From Planctomycetota bacterium (GTDB lineage Bacteria; Planctomycetota; UBA1135; UBA2386): 60,752 bases of DNA. This document shows, one piece after another, positions 23,857 to 32,566 of the stretch (its first letter is position 1; each line of letters opens with the position of its first letter). The stretch covers positions 1 through 60,752 of the forward strand of contig JAEUHR010000051.1 of NCBI GenBank assembly GCA_016794425.1, read 5' to 3'. Below the pieces are notes generated by a model. It was not told where the DNA came from. It ran no database searches and worked only from the letters and a program-made list of their open reading frames with translations. Made by a program: the position numbers and the translations under genes.

Positions 23857-26331
23857 TCAGCTGCTGCCGGCGCGCTGCCGGAACTGCTGCAGCGTGACCC
23901 GGACGCCCTCGAGCACCTCGCGCGCCGGGCGGCCGGTGAACACCTGGATCGCCTCGTCGACGGTGGCGACGGCCGCGACCGTGAATTCGCCGCGCGCCAC
24001 CGCGTCGACGACCTCGCGGTCGAGCATCAGGTCGCCGACGTTCGCGCGCGGCAGCACGACGCCCTGCCGGCCGCTGAGCCGCCGCGCGCGGCACAGCCGG
24101 AAGAAGCCTTCGATCTTCTCGTTGACCGCGGCGACCGCCTGCACTTCGCCCTTCTGGTTCACCGAGCCGGTGATCGCGAGCCCCTGCTGCAGCGGCACGC
24201 CGCCGAGCGAACTCAGCAGCGCCAGCAGCTGCGCCAGCGACGCGGAGTCGCCCTCGACGCCGTTGTAGAGCTGCTCGAAGCAGATCGTCGCCTGCATGCA
24301 CAGAGGGCCCTCGCGGCCGAACTCCTGCAGCAGGAAGCCCTCGAGGATCATCACGCCCTTGTCGTGGATCGGTCCCGACAGGTTGGCGAGGCCTTCGATG
24401 TTGACCAGGCCCGACTGCTGCGCGGTCGCGACGCCGCTGTTGCAGGTGATGCGGCACGGCCGGCCGAACTCGATCGTGCCGGTGTCGAGCACGGTCAGCG
24501 CGTTGATCTGCCCGATCTGCGTGCCGTCGGTCGACAGCCGCATGTAGCCCGACGCGTAGTCGCGTTCGGTCAGTTCCTGCGGCAGGTCGTGGCGCCGGCG
24601 CTGCACCGCGACGGTGCGTTCGACGTGTTCGCGCCCGACCGACCGGCCGCCCTCGGACTCGCACAGGTGCGCCGCCTCGCGCGCGAGGTCGCCGAGTTCG
24701 CTGTAGCGCGTGATCAGCCGGTCGCGGCGGCCGGCGGCGCGCGCGCCGTACTCGGCGATCGCGGCCATCGCCGACGCCGCGAACGGGCGCAGCCGCTCGC
24801 GCTCGGCGAGCCACTGCACGTAGTCGGCGTAGCGCGTCAGGTTCTCGCGGCAGACCGGGATCGTCGTGTCGAACTCGGCGTGGATCTTGAAGATCTGCGG
24901 GAACTGCGGGTCCTCGCCGGCGAGCTGCTCGTAGACGCCGGGCTCGCCGATCAGCACGACCTTGATGTCGAGCGGGATCGCCTCCGGCTGCAGCGAGCCG
25001 GTCTGCTGGCCCGCGCCCTGGTCGAACTCGCGGATCTCCAGCCGGCCGGTCTGCAGCGTGCGCTTGAGCTGCGGCCAGACGCCGTTCTCGCGCACGACGT
25101 CGAGGCAGCGCACGATCAGGTAGCCGCCCTCGGCGCGCAGCATCGCGCCGGGATGCACGTTCGCGGGGCCCGGCGTCGCGCCGTCGGCCGGCGCGCTGAT
25201 CGTGCCGAACAGGTTGCCGTAGGTCGGATTGGTCTCGATCACGACCGGGCACGCATCGGTGAACGCGGTCTTGACGATGTTGGCCTGGAACTCCGGCAGC
25301 CGCGCCTCGGCGATCAGCGTCGCCGCGTCGACGACCTTGCCGTCCTCGTCCTCGGCGTCGCTGCCGAGGTAGCGGTGCAGGTTGCGTTCGACGAACTCGC
25401 CGGCGGCGTCGAGCCAGTCGGCGACCTCGGGCTGCGGCCAGCGCTGCTGGAACGCCTTCGTGTGCGCCTGCAGCACCTTGAACGCGAGCTGGCGGTCCAT
25501 CGTGCGCAGCTCGGTCTCGATGCGGTGGCGTTCCTCGCGCATGCGCTCGTTGACCAGGTCGAGCCGCTCCAGCAGCTGTTCGCGCTGCTGCATCAGCCGC
25601 GCGCGCTGCCGCTCGTCGACCTTGCCCTCGATCACCAGCGCCGACAGCGCGTCGAGCGTGATCGGCTCGCCATCGACGACCGGATAGATGTCGGCCGTCG
25701 AGACGCCGTTCTGCGCCTGGAAGCGGACCAGCGCACAGCCCTGCTTCTGTGCCTGCCGCTGCAGCGCGTCCATGATGCGCCGCTCGCGGCTGCCGCCGGC
25801 GCGCTGCACGACGCGCCGCGACATCCGGTGTGGCCGCGACCGCAGCGCCGTCACCAGCGCCACCAGCAGCGTGCGGCCGAGGTCGAGCAACTGGTCGCGG
25901 AACGCCGCCGCGCGGCCCGACGGCAGCGACACCAGGAGCGGCCGGTTCGGTTCGCGGAAGTTGTGCACGAACACGCGGTCCGGCACGCGGCGGCAGACCG
26001 GCTGGATGTCGCGCAGCAGGTGCTCGACGACCGCGGTGCGGCCGGAGCCGATCAGGCCCGACACGAACAGGTTGTAGCCCTGGGCGTGGATCGACAGGCC
26101 GGTGCGCAGCGCCGCCATCGGCCGCTCCTGGCCGAGCAGGAACGCCGCCGTCGGCGGCTTGCCGGACGGCTGGATCGGCGCGCAGGTCCAGCGCAGCTGG
26201 TCGGCCGCCAGCGCCAGCGGCCCGGCGGCCGCGCCCGCACCACCACCGCCGCGGCCACGGCCGGCGCGCGCGCGCGCCACGCCGCCGGCAGGACGCTGGG
26301 CGCGACCGTTCCTGCGTCCCGGCGACCTCAC
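23857..26331 (-). CDS. Lon-like AAA+ protease (LonB/AAA_32 type)
   Basis: An 824-residue ATP-dependent protease. A LonB-like N-terminus (ADQLRWTCAP, LGQERPMAALRTGL) precedes the P-loop SGLIGSGRTAVVEHLL (about residue 90); a helical insertion with a long coiled coil (about 240-320) follows; and the S16 protease domain closes the protein with the catalytic serine in EGDSASLAQLLALLSSL (about 694) and lysine in NEKIEGFF (about 737). GTG 26331 overlaps the stop of the universal stress gene (GTGA), so the two are translationally coupled. The first about 45 residues are Arg/Gly-rich and may be unstructured. It probably degrades damaged or regulatory proteins under stress. Confidence 0.9.
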   Translation of the reverse strand: MRSPGRRNGRAQRPAGGVARARAGRGRGGGGAGAAAGPLALAADQLRWTCAPIQPSGKPPTAAFLLGQERPMAALRTGLSIHAQGYNLFVSGLIGSGRTAVVEHLLRDIQPVCRRVPDRVFVHNFREPNRPLLVSLPSGRAAAFRDQLLDLGRTLLVALVTALRSRPHRMSRRVVQRAGGSRERRIMDALQRQAQKQGCALVRFQAQNGVSTADIYPVVDGEPITLDALSALVIEGKVDERQRARLMQQREQLLERLDLVNERMREERHRIETELRTMDRQLAFKVLQAHTKAFQQRWPQPEVADWLDAAGEFVERNLHRYLGSDAEDEDGKVVDAATLIAEARLPEFQANIVKTAFTDACPVVIETNPTYGNLFGTISAPADGATPGPANVHPGAMLRAEGGYLIVRCLDVVRENGVWPQLKRTLQTGRLEIREFDQGAGQQTGSLQPEAIPLDIKVVLIGEPGVYEQLAGEDPQFPQIFKIHAEFDTTIPVCRENLTRYADYVQWLAERERLRPFAASAMAAIAEYGARAAGRRDRLITRYSELGDLAREAAHLCESEGGRSVGREHVERTVAVQRRRHDLPQELTERDYASGYMRLSTDGTQIGQINALTVLDTGTIEFGRPCRITCNSGVATAQQSGLVNIEGLANLSGPIHDKGVMILEGFLLQEFGREGPLCMQATICFEQLYNGVEGDSASLAQLLALLSSLGGVPLQQGLAITGSVNQKGEVQAVAAVNEKIEGFFRLCRARRLSGRQGVVLPRANVGDLMLDREVVDAVARGEFTVAAVATVDEAIQVFTGRPAREVLEGVRVTLQQFRQRAGSS

Positions 26332-26786
26332 GTGCGTGCCACCAGCACCGGGCACGGCGCGGCCTTCAGGATCTCGCCCGCGGTGCTGCCGAGCAGCGCC
26401 TTCATGATGCCGGTGCGGCCGTGCGACCGCACCAGGATCAGATCGACCTTCTGCACCAGCGCTTCCTTCAAGATCTGCTCCTCGACGTCTTCGCTGAAGG
26501 TCAGGTGGCCGAGCGCCCGCACGCCGTGCGACGCGGCCCGGTCGACGAACTGCTGCAGCATCTGCCGGACCTCGTCGTGCAGCGCCTTGTCGAAGTCGGC
26601 GCCGCTGCCGGCCATCGCCTTGTGGCGGCCGATCAGCTGCACGGTCGCCGGCGTGTCGACCACCGCCAGCAGCAACAGCTCGGCGCGCAGCTGCGCGGCC
26701 AGGCCGATCGCATAGGCGAGGTCCGGCGCCCGACTCTCGGCGAGATCGACGGGCACCAGGATGCGTCGCACGACCGGCACGAGCAT
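26328..26786 (-). CDS. Universal stress protein, UspA family
   Basis: A 152-residue single-domain Usp. It begins with the beta strand RRILVPVDLAE and ends with the ATP-binding signature GRTGIMKALLGSTAGEILKAAPCPVLV split across about residues 124-150 (G-x2-G-x9-G-S/T pattern). ATP-binding Usp proteins adjust cell physiology under starvation or stress. It is the first gene of a two-gene operon with the Lon-like protease, overlapping it by four bases, which suggests a shared stress function. A -10-like TATCGT lies six bases before the ATG. Confidence 0.92.
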   Translation of the reverse strand: MLVPVVRRILVPVDLAESRAPDLAYAIGLAAQLRAELLLLAVVDTPATVQLIGRHKAMAGSGADFDKALHDEVRQMLQQFVDRAASHGVRALGHLTFSEDVEEQILKEALVQKVDLILVRSHGRTGIMKALLGSTAGEILKAAPCPVLVART

Positions 26787-26792
26787 CGCCGC

Positions 26793-26798
26793 ACGATA
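26793..26798 (-). promoter_or_regulatory. -10-like box ahead of the universal stress gene
   Basis: TATCGT on the minus strand ends six bases before the ATG at 26786, so transcription would begin at or next to the start codon. No convincing -35 is seen. Confidence 0.35.
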
Positions 26799-26832
26799 CG
26801 GTCCGGCGGCGGTAATTCGAGGGCGTGCCCGC

Positions 26833-26838
26833 TATCCT
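26833..26838 (+). promoter_or_regulatory. -10-like box of the HlyD/ABC export operon
   Basis: TATCCT lies 33 bases before the TTG start of the adaptor gene, giving a leader of roughly 27 bases. A clear -35 is not seen. It is divergent from the universal stress promoter 35 bases away. Confidence 0.35.
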
Positions 26839-26871
26839 CGCCACCCCTTCGCACGCGCCCGCCGCCCACCC

Positions 26872-28290
26872 TTGGACCTGCAGAACCTGAAGATCGACCG
26901 CGGCTCGAAGCCGACGACCGCGCGCCGCCGTTCCGGCCCCTGGCCCCTGCGCCTGCTGCTGCTCGGCGTGATCGCCGCCGCGGTCTGGCTGTTCTGGCGG
27001 CCGCTGACCGGGTTCGCCGACCGCATGCGCCTGCCGGCCGTGCGCACGCTGCTGGTCACCGAGACCGCGCCGGCCACCGCAGCCGCGGTGCGCGGCACGG
27101 CCGCCAACGGCTACGTGGTCGCAGCGCGCCGCGCGGCGCTGTCGTCGGACGTGCCGGGCCGGATCGTCGAGCTGGCGGTGCGCGAGGGTTCGGTCGTCAA
27201 GCGCGGCGACATCGTCGCCAGGCTCTACGCCGACGAGTTCCGCGCCGCGCTGCAGCGCGCCGAAGCGGACCTCGCGGTCGCGACCGCGGCCGTGCAGCGC
27301 GCCGAACGTTCCGCCGCCGCCAGCGGCGCCGAACTGGACCAGGCGCGCGCCGCCGCCGCCACCGCGCGCGCGCAGGCCGACGAGGGCCGCGCCGGCGTGC
27401 AGTGGCTCGACGGCGAACTGCAGCGCGTGCAGGATCTGCTGCGGACCGGCATCGGCTCGGACCGCGATCTGCTGCGCGCGCGCACCGACCTCGACGGCGG
27501 CAAGGCGCGGCTGCAGGCGCTGCAGTCGGCAGCCGCCGCCGCCGATGCCGCGACCGCTCTGGCCGCGCGCCGCACCGAAGTCGCCGCCGCCGACCTCGAA
27601 GTCGCCACCGCACAGCGCGCCGCCGCCGCAGCCGCGCGCGACCTGGCGCAGGCGACGCTCGACAAGACCGACGTGCGGGCACCGTTCGACGGCATCGTCG
27701 TGCTGAAGGACGCCGAGGTCGGCGAAGTCGTGTCGCCGAACGTGCAGGGCGGCAGCAACGCGCGCGGCGCGGTCTGCACGATGGTCGACTTCGACTCGCT
27801 CGAGGTGCAGGCCAACGTGCCGGAGACGACGCTGGCGTCGGTGCGGCTCGGCGCGCCGGCCGACATGTTCCTCGACGCGTTCCCCGACGACCGCTACGAC
27901 GGCCAGGTCGACCGGATCTGGCCGACCGCCGACCGGCAGAAGGCGACCGTCGAAGTGCGCGTCAAGCTGCTGCGCAAGGACGAGCGGCTGCGGCCCGAGA
28001 TGGGCGTGCGCGTCGTGTTCCGCGCGGCCGATGCGGCGGCGCCGGTCGCCGACGCCACCGCGGCGCCGCGCGCGATCCTGGTGCCCGAGCAGGCGCTGGT
28101 GCAGCAGGACGGCCGCACCGGCGCGTTCCTGGTCGAACGCGACACCGTGCGCTTCGTCGCGGTCACCGCCGGCGAACGCAGAGCCGGCCGCGTCGCGATC
28201 GACGCCGGGCTGACCGCGGGCCAGACCATCGTGCTCGACCCGCCCGCTGAACTCCGGGACGGCAGCCGCGTGCGGCTCGCCGACCAATGA
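26872..28290 (+). CDS. HlyD/MacA-type periplasmic adaptor (membrane fusion protein)
   Basis: A 472-residue adaptor with one N-terminal membrane anchor (LRLLLLGVIAAAVWLFW, about residues 27-43), a lipoyl-like half (SSDVPGRIVELAVREGSVVKRGDIVARL), a long Ala/Arg-rich coiled-coil hairpin (about 120-255), the second lipoyl half (VRAPFDGIVVLKDAEVGEVV) and a beta-barrel region. It would link the inner-membrane ABC exporter encoded downstream to an outer-membrane channel. TTG 26872 is preferred; an in-frame ATG at 26761 would lie inside the divergent stress gene. No TolC-like gene is in the window. The next gene follows after 16 bases. Confidence 0.85.
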   Translation: MDLQNLKIDRGSKPTTARRRSGPWPLRLLLLGVIAAAVWLFWRPLTGFADRMRLPAVRTLLVTETAPATAAAVRGTAANGYVVAARRAALSSDVPGRIVELAVREGSVVKRGDIVARLYADEFRAALQRAEADLAVATAAVQRAERSAAASGAELDQARAAAATARAQADEGRAGVQWLDGELQRVQDLLRTGIGSDRDLLRARTDLDGGKARLQALQSAAAAADAATALAARRTEVAAADLEVATAQRAAAAAARDLAQATLDKTDVRAPFDGIVVLKDAEVGEVVSPNVQGGSNARGAVCTMVDFDSLEVQANVPETTLASVRLGAPADMFLDAFPDDRYDGQVDRIWPTADRQKATVEVRVKLLRKDERLRPEMGVRVVFRAADAAAPVADATAAPRAILVPEQALVQQDGRTGAFLVERDTVRFVAVTAGERRAGRVAIDAGLTAGQTIVLDPPAELRDGSRVRLADQ

Positions 28291-28306
28291 CCCCCACCGC
28301 ACCACC

Positions 28307-29014
28307 ATGGCCGTCGCGATCGAAATCCGTTCCGTCAGCAAGACCTACCATCGCGGCGGCGAAGCGCTGCGCGTGCTCGACGAGCTCGACCTGCAGATGG
28401 ACGCCAGCACGTTCTACGCGCTGATGGGCCCGTCGGGCTCGGGCAAGACCACGCTGCTGAACCTCGTCGGCGGTCTCGACCACGCCGACTCGGGCCAGGT
28501 CGTGGTCGGCGACATCGACCTGACCGACCTCGACGGCAGCGGGCTCGCGCGCTGGCGTGCCGAACACTGCGGCTTCGTGTTCCAGGGCTTCAACCTGCTG
28601 CCGGTGCTGAGTGCGCGCGAGAACGTCGAGCTGCCGCTGCTGCTGTCGCCGCTGTCGAAGCGCCAGCGCCGCGAACAGGCCGAACGCGCGCTCGAGCTGG
28701 TCGGCCTGCAGGACCGCATGGACCACAAGCCGCGCGAACTGTCGGGCGGCCAGGAGCAGCGCGTCGCGATCGCGCGCGCGATCGCGACCGATCCGGCCGT
28801 GATCCTCGCCGACGAACCGACCGGCGACCTCGACCGCACCACCGCCGACGCCGTGCTCGAACTGCTGCAGCGCCTGAACCGTGAGCTGCAGAAGACCATC
28901 CTGATGGTCACGCACGATCCGCAGGCGGCGAGCTACGCCGACAAGGTGATCCACCTCGACAAGGGCAAGCTCGGCCGCATCGACGACAACCGCCACGCGG
29001 CCAAGGGGAACTGA
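28307..29014 (+). CDS. ABC transporter ATP-binding protein (MacB/LolD type)
   Basis: A 235-residue ATPase with Walker A GPSGSGKTTLLN (about residues 42-53), the signature LSGGQEQRVAIARA (about 143-156), Walker B VILADEPTGDLD and the switch histidine in MVTHDPQ. Sequence style is that of the LolD/MacB/FtsE group, which powers mechanotransmission rather than classical substrate pumping. It is flanked by an adaptor upstream and two FtsX-type permeases downstream with near-zero spacing, defining a tripartite export system. Codon use is strongly GC-biased, unlike the two permease genes. Confidence 0.95.
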   Translation: MAVAIEIRSVSKTYHRGGEALRVLDELDLQMDASTFYALMGPSGSGKTTLLNLVGGLDHADSGQVVVGDIDLTDLDGSGLARWRAEHCGFVFQGFNLLPVLSARENVELPLLLSPLSKRQRREQAERALELVGLQDRMDHKPRELSGGQEQRVAIARAIATDPAVILADEPTGDLDRTTADAVLELLQRLNRELQKTILMVTHDPQAASYADKVIHLDKGKLGRIDDNRHAAKGN

Positions 29015-29015
29015 G

Positions 29016-30182
29016 ATGCCCTGGAAACTGCTGCTGCGCAACGTGCTGCGACATCCGATCCGCGCTCTGCTGACGAGCGGCTCGGTCGCGGTCGCCGTGT
29101 TCCTGATGTGCGTCCTCGACGCCGCCTACCGGGGCCTCGACACCGCGGTCGCGGAGGCTTCGAAGACCCGCTTGTGGGTGCAGTCGGCAGTGAGCCTCTT
29201 CGTCGATCTGCCGGAGAGCTACCAGACCAAGATCGAGAGCGTTCCCGGCGTGAAGGACGTCGTGCGATTCCAGTGGTTCGGCGGCATCTACCAGGACCCG
29301 TCGAACTTCTTCGCGCAGTTCGGCGTCGATCCCGCGAAGTGGGCCGCGACCTATCCCGAAGTGCAGCTGGTCGAGGGCACCCTGAGCGACTGGGAGAAGG
29401 GGCGAACCAACTGCATCATCGGCAAGGACCTCGCGAATCGTTTCGGTTGGCGCGTAGGTGATCGCGTTCCGCTGATCGGGACGATTTTCGCTCGCGTCGA
29501 CGGGTCGGTCTGGGACTTCACGATCGCCGGCATCTACGAATCGAAGTCCGTGAACGTCGACCAGGGCACGATGTTCTTCCACTTCGAGTACCTGCGCGAG
29601 ACGCTCGAGCAGGGCGCAGTGCAAGGACCGAGCGGGGTCGGCGTGTACCTGACTTCGCTGCAGCCCGGCCAGGACGCCTCCGCGGTGATCGCGAACATCG
29701 AGCAGATGTTCGAGAACGGGCCACAGCGGGTGCGCGCAACGACGGAGGCCGAGTTCCAGCGCCAGTTCGTCACGATGCTCGGCAGCGTCCCGACGCTGTT
29801 GCTGAGCATCGGCGGCGGCGTGCTGTTCGCGATCTTCTTCGCGGTGCTGAACACGGTCCTGATGGCGGCTCGCGAGCGCACGCGCGACGTCGGCATCCTG
29901 AAGGCGCTCGGCTTCGGCAACGGCACGATCGGCGGGCTGCTCCTGGTCGAAGCGGTGCTGCTGTGCGCCATCGGCGGCGCTTTCGGCGCCGGGCTCGCGC
30001 TCGCTGGGAATCGCGGGCTCTGGTCCGTCTTCAACAACTTCATCCCGGGCTTCTCGATCCACGGTGCCGTCGCGCTGAGCGGACTGCTGCTGTCGATCGC
30101 GATCGGACTGCTCGCGGGCGCGCTGCCGGCCCTTCGCATGCGCAGCATCGCGCCCGTGACCGCTCTCCGCATGGAGGCCTGA
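29016..30182 (+). CDS. ABC transporter permease (FtsX/MacB type), first
   Basis: A 388-residue permease: an N-terminal membrane helix (about residues 17-36), a roughly 200-residue periplasmic MacB-PCD-like domain (YQTKIESVPGVKDVVRF, then a VDQGTMFFHFEYL segment), and three C-terminal helices (about 265-375) with the FtsX core ARERTRDVGILKALGFG and a final ALPALRMRSIAPVTALR. Substrate unknown. It starts one base after the ATPase stop. Codon use has visibly more A/T at third positions (AAT, CGT, GGT, GTT, GTA codons near 29430-29510) than the flanking genes. Confidence 0.92.
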   Translation: MPWKLLLRNVLRHPIRALLTSGSVAVAVFLMCVLDAAYRGLDTAVAEASKTRLWVQSAVSLFVDLPESYQTKIESVPGVKDVVRFQWFGGIYQDPSNFFAQFGVDPAKWAATYPEVQLVEGTLSDWEKGRTNCIIGKDLANRFGWRVGDRVPLIGTIFARVDGSVWDFTIAGIYESKSVNVDQGTMFFHFEYLRETLEQGAVQGPSGVGVYLTSLQPGQDASAVIANIEQMFENGPQRVRATTEAEFQRQFVTMLGSVPTLLLSIGGGVLFAIFFAVLNTVLMAARERTRDVGILKALGFGNGTIGGLLLVEAVLLCAIGGAFGAGLALAGNRGLWSVFNNFIPGFSIHGAVALSGLLLSIAIGLLAGALPALRMRSIAPVTALRMEA

Positions 30183-30185
30183 TCG

Positions 30186-31355
30186 ATGGCACTTGTCCCC
30201 CTTCAGTACAACTTCCGCAGCCTCGTCGTGCGCAAGGGCAACACCCTGCTGACCGCGTTCAGCATCGCGGCGACGGTGGCAGTGCTCGCTGGCATCCTGA
30301 GCCTCCAGCAGGGCTTCTCGACGATGCTGCAAGAGCAGGGGCGCACGGATCTCGTCGTCATGCTGCGCACCGGCGCCAACGCCGAGGGCGAGAGTGCATT
30401 CGACCGCGACCGCGCCGAAGTCGCGTTGAAGGAGATCCCGGAGTTCGCGACCGCGGCGAGCGGCGCACCGCTCGCGTCTGCCGAACTCTATCTGGCTGCG
30501 CTGTTGCCGCGCCAGGACGGCACGAAGACGAACGTCCCGCTGCGCGGCGTCCAGCCGATGACCTTCGACATCCACGGCAGCGACCTGCGGATCGTCGAGG
30601 GCAAGCGCTTCGCACCGGGCACCGACGAGGTGATCATCGGCAAGGCGATCGCCAGCCGCCTCGCCAATGCGAAGGTCGGCGACGTGCTGCAGATCAACGT
30701 CACGCCGTTCCGCGTCGCCGGGATCTTCGAGTCGAAGGGCGCCTACGAGGGCGAGATCTGGGCCGACTGCGATCGCATGCAGGCGGCGCTGAAGGTCGGT
30801 CACTGGAGCCGCGTGATCGGCGTGCTGCGACCAGACGCGGACTCCGGTGCCCTCGCGGCGCGGCTGGAAACCGACAAACGCATCCCCGCCAAGGTGCTGA
30901 CCGAGCGTGCCTACCTCGCCAGCCAGACCGGGGCGCTGACCGGGATGTTCGTGTTCCTCGGCGTGCTGTTGTCCACGATCATGGGTATCGCGGCCGTGTT
31001 CACCGGCACCAACGCGATGCTCGCCGCTCTGGCGGCGCGCACGCACGAAGTCGGCATCCTGCTCGCGACCGGCTTCCGACCGTTCGCGATCTTCGTGTCC
31101 TTCGTGGTCGAAGCGATGATGCTCGGCCTGACCGGCGGTGTCGTCGGCGTATTGCTCGTGCTGCCGCTGAACGGCATGCAGACAGGCACGACGAACTTCT
31201 CGACCTTCACCGAAGTCTCGTTCGCGTTCCGCACGACGCCGCTCGCGATGGTCGTGGCCGTGGTGTTCTCGCTCGCACTCGGCCTCGTCGGCGGCGCACT
31301 GCCCGCCCTGCGCGCCGCGCGCATGACCCCGGTGCAGGCGCTGCGCCGGACCTGA
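30186..31355 (+). CDS. ABC transporter permease (FtsX/MacB type), second
   Basis: A 389-residue paralogue of the preceding permease with the same layout: N-terminal helix (TLLTAFSIAATVAVLAGIL), periplasmic domain (EIPEFATAASGAPLAS, then VPLRGVQPMTFDIHGSDLRIVEGK) and three C-terminal helices with AARTHEVGILLATGFRPFAI and ALPALRAARMTPVQALR. The two probably form a heterodimer driven by the ATPase at 28307. Spacing to the first permease is three bases. Codon bias is relaxed as in its partner. Confidence 0.92.
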   Translation: MALVPLQYNFRSLVVRKGNTLLTAFSIAATVAVLAGILSLQQGFSTMLQEQGRTDLVVMLRTGANAEGESAFDRDRAEVALKEIPEFATAASGAPLASAELYLAALLPRQDGTKTNVPLRGVQPMTFDIHGSDLRIVEGKRFAPGTDEVIIGKAIASRLANAKVGDVLQINVTPFRVAGIFESKGAYEGEIWADCDRMQAALKVGHWSRVIGVLRPDADSGALAARLETDKRIPAKVLTERAYLASQTGALTGMFVFLGVLLSTIMGIAAVFTGTNAMLAALAARTHEVGILLATGFRPFAIFVSFVVEAMMLGLTGGVVGVLLVLPLNGMQTGTTNFSTFTEVSFAFRTTPLAMVVAVVFSLALGLVGGALPALRAARMTPVQALRRT

Positions 31356-31358
31356 CGC

Positions 31359-32558
31359 TTGCGCCTGCTGTCCCGCCTCGGCGCGCACTACCGCGAGTCG
31401 TTCCGCGGCCTGCCGGCGACGACGTGGCTGTTGTGCCTCGCGGCGTTCGTCAACCGCGCCGGCGCGATGGTCGTGCCGTTCCTGAGCCTCTACCTCGGCG
31501 AACGGTTCGGCTACAGCCCCGGCGAAGCGGGCCGCCTGCTGAGCCTCTACGGCATCGGCGCGGTCTGCGGCAGCCTGCTCGGCGGCCGGCTCGCCGACCG
31601 GCTCGGGCCGGTGCGCGTGCAGATCGCCACGCTGTCGGCGACCGCCGGCTGGATGCTGCTGCTGACGCAGGTCGCACAGCCGTGGCTCCTGGCGCCGGCC
31701 GTGTTCGTGCTGGGCCTGCTGAACGACGCGTTCCGGCCCGGCAACATCACGGCGGTCGGCAGCAGCTGCGAACCGGCGCTGCGGCGCCGCGCGCTGGCGC
31801 TGAACCGGCTGGCGCTGAACGCCGGCTGGGCGATCGGCCCGACCGTCGGCGGCTACCTCGCCGACGTCGACTTCCGCTGGCTGTTCGTCGCCGACGGCGC
31901 GACCTGCGGCCTCGCCGCGCTGTTGGTCTGGTGGTTCCTGCGCGGCTGGCGTCCCGACGTCGGCACGCCGGCCGAAGCGGCGGCGCGCGGCGTGCGGCAC
32001 GACCACCTGTTCGTCGCCGCGATGGTGTGCTGCACGGCCTACCTGCTGGCGTTCCTTCAGTACTTCAGCACCGAGTCGCGCTGGCTCGCGGCCGAGTTCG
32101 GCTACGACAAGAAGACGATCGGCTGGCTGCTCGCGATCAACCCGGTCATGGTCGTGCTGTTCGAACTGCCGACCGTGCAGGCGCTGCGTGGGCACCGCGC
32201 GCTGCCGACGGTCGCGCTCGGCTCACTGGTGACCGGCCTCGGCTTCCTGCTGCTGGTGCCGCCGCTCGGCGCCGCCGGCGTCGTGCTGTCGATGGTCGTG
32301 CTGACCGCCGGCGAGATCCTGCAGATGCCGCAGCTCGGCGCCTGGGTGCACGACCGCGCGCCGCCACACGCGCGCGGCGCCTACAACGGCGTCTACACCG
32401 GCACGTTCTCGCTGGCGTTCGTGCTGGCGCCGTGGCTCGGCGGCGAGCTCTACGACGCCGCCGGTGCCGCGGCCCTGTGGTGGACCTGCGGCGGCCTCGG
32501 CGCGCTGTCGGCGGCGGGTTTCCTGCTGCTGGCGCGGCGCGAGCAGGCCGGCCGCTGA
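31359..32558 (+). CDS. Major facilitator superfamily transporter (drug/solute efflux type)
   Basis: A 399-residue protein with about twelve hydrophobic segments. The loop 2-3 signature GGRLADRLGPVRVQ (about residues 67-80) and the start FVNRAGAMVVPFLSLYL are those of MFS multidrug/sugar-efflux-like members. It begins with TTG three bases after the second permease stop, so it is probably the last gene of the export operon. The codon bias returns to the strongly GC-rich pattern. Substrate unknown. Confidence 0.88.
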   Translation: MRLLSRLGAHYRESFRGLPATTWLLCLAAFVNRAGAMVVPFLSLYLGERFGYSPGEAGRLLSLYGIGAVCGSLLGGRLADRLGPVRVQIATLSATAGWMLLLTQVAQPWLLAPAVFVLGLLNDAFRPGNITAVGSSCEPALRRRALALNRLALNAGWAIGPTVGGYLADVDFRWLFVADGATCGLAALLVWWFLRGWRPDVGTPAEAAARGVRHDHLFVAAMVCCTAYLLAFLQYFSTESRWLAAEFGYDKKTIGWLLAINPVMVVLFELPTVQALRGHRALPTVALGSLVTGLGFLLLVPPLGAAGVVLSMVVLTAGEILQMPQLGAWVHDRAPPHARGAYNGVYTGTFSLAFVLAPWLGGELYDAAGAAALWWTCGGLGALSAAGFLLLARREQAGR

Positions 32559-32566
32559 CGCCGCGG

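Noticed and set aside
26787..28341. Minus-strand extension of the Lon-like frame over the HlyD gene
   Set aside because: The Lon-like protein is explained by the GTG at 26331 that overlaps the universal stress gene. The upstream extension is antisense to the adaptor gene and has no motifs.
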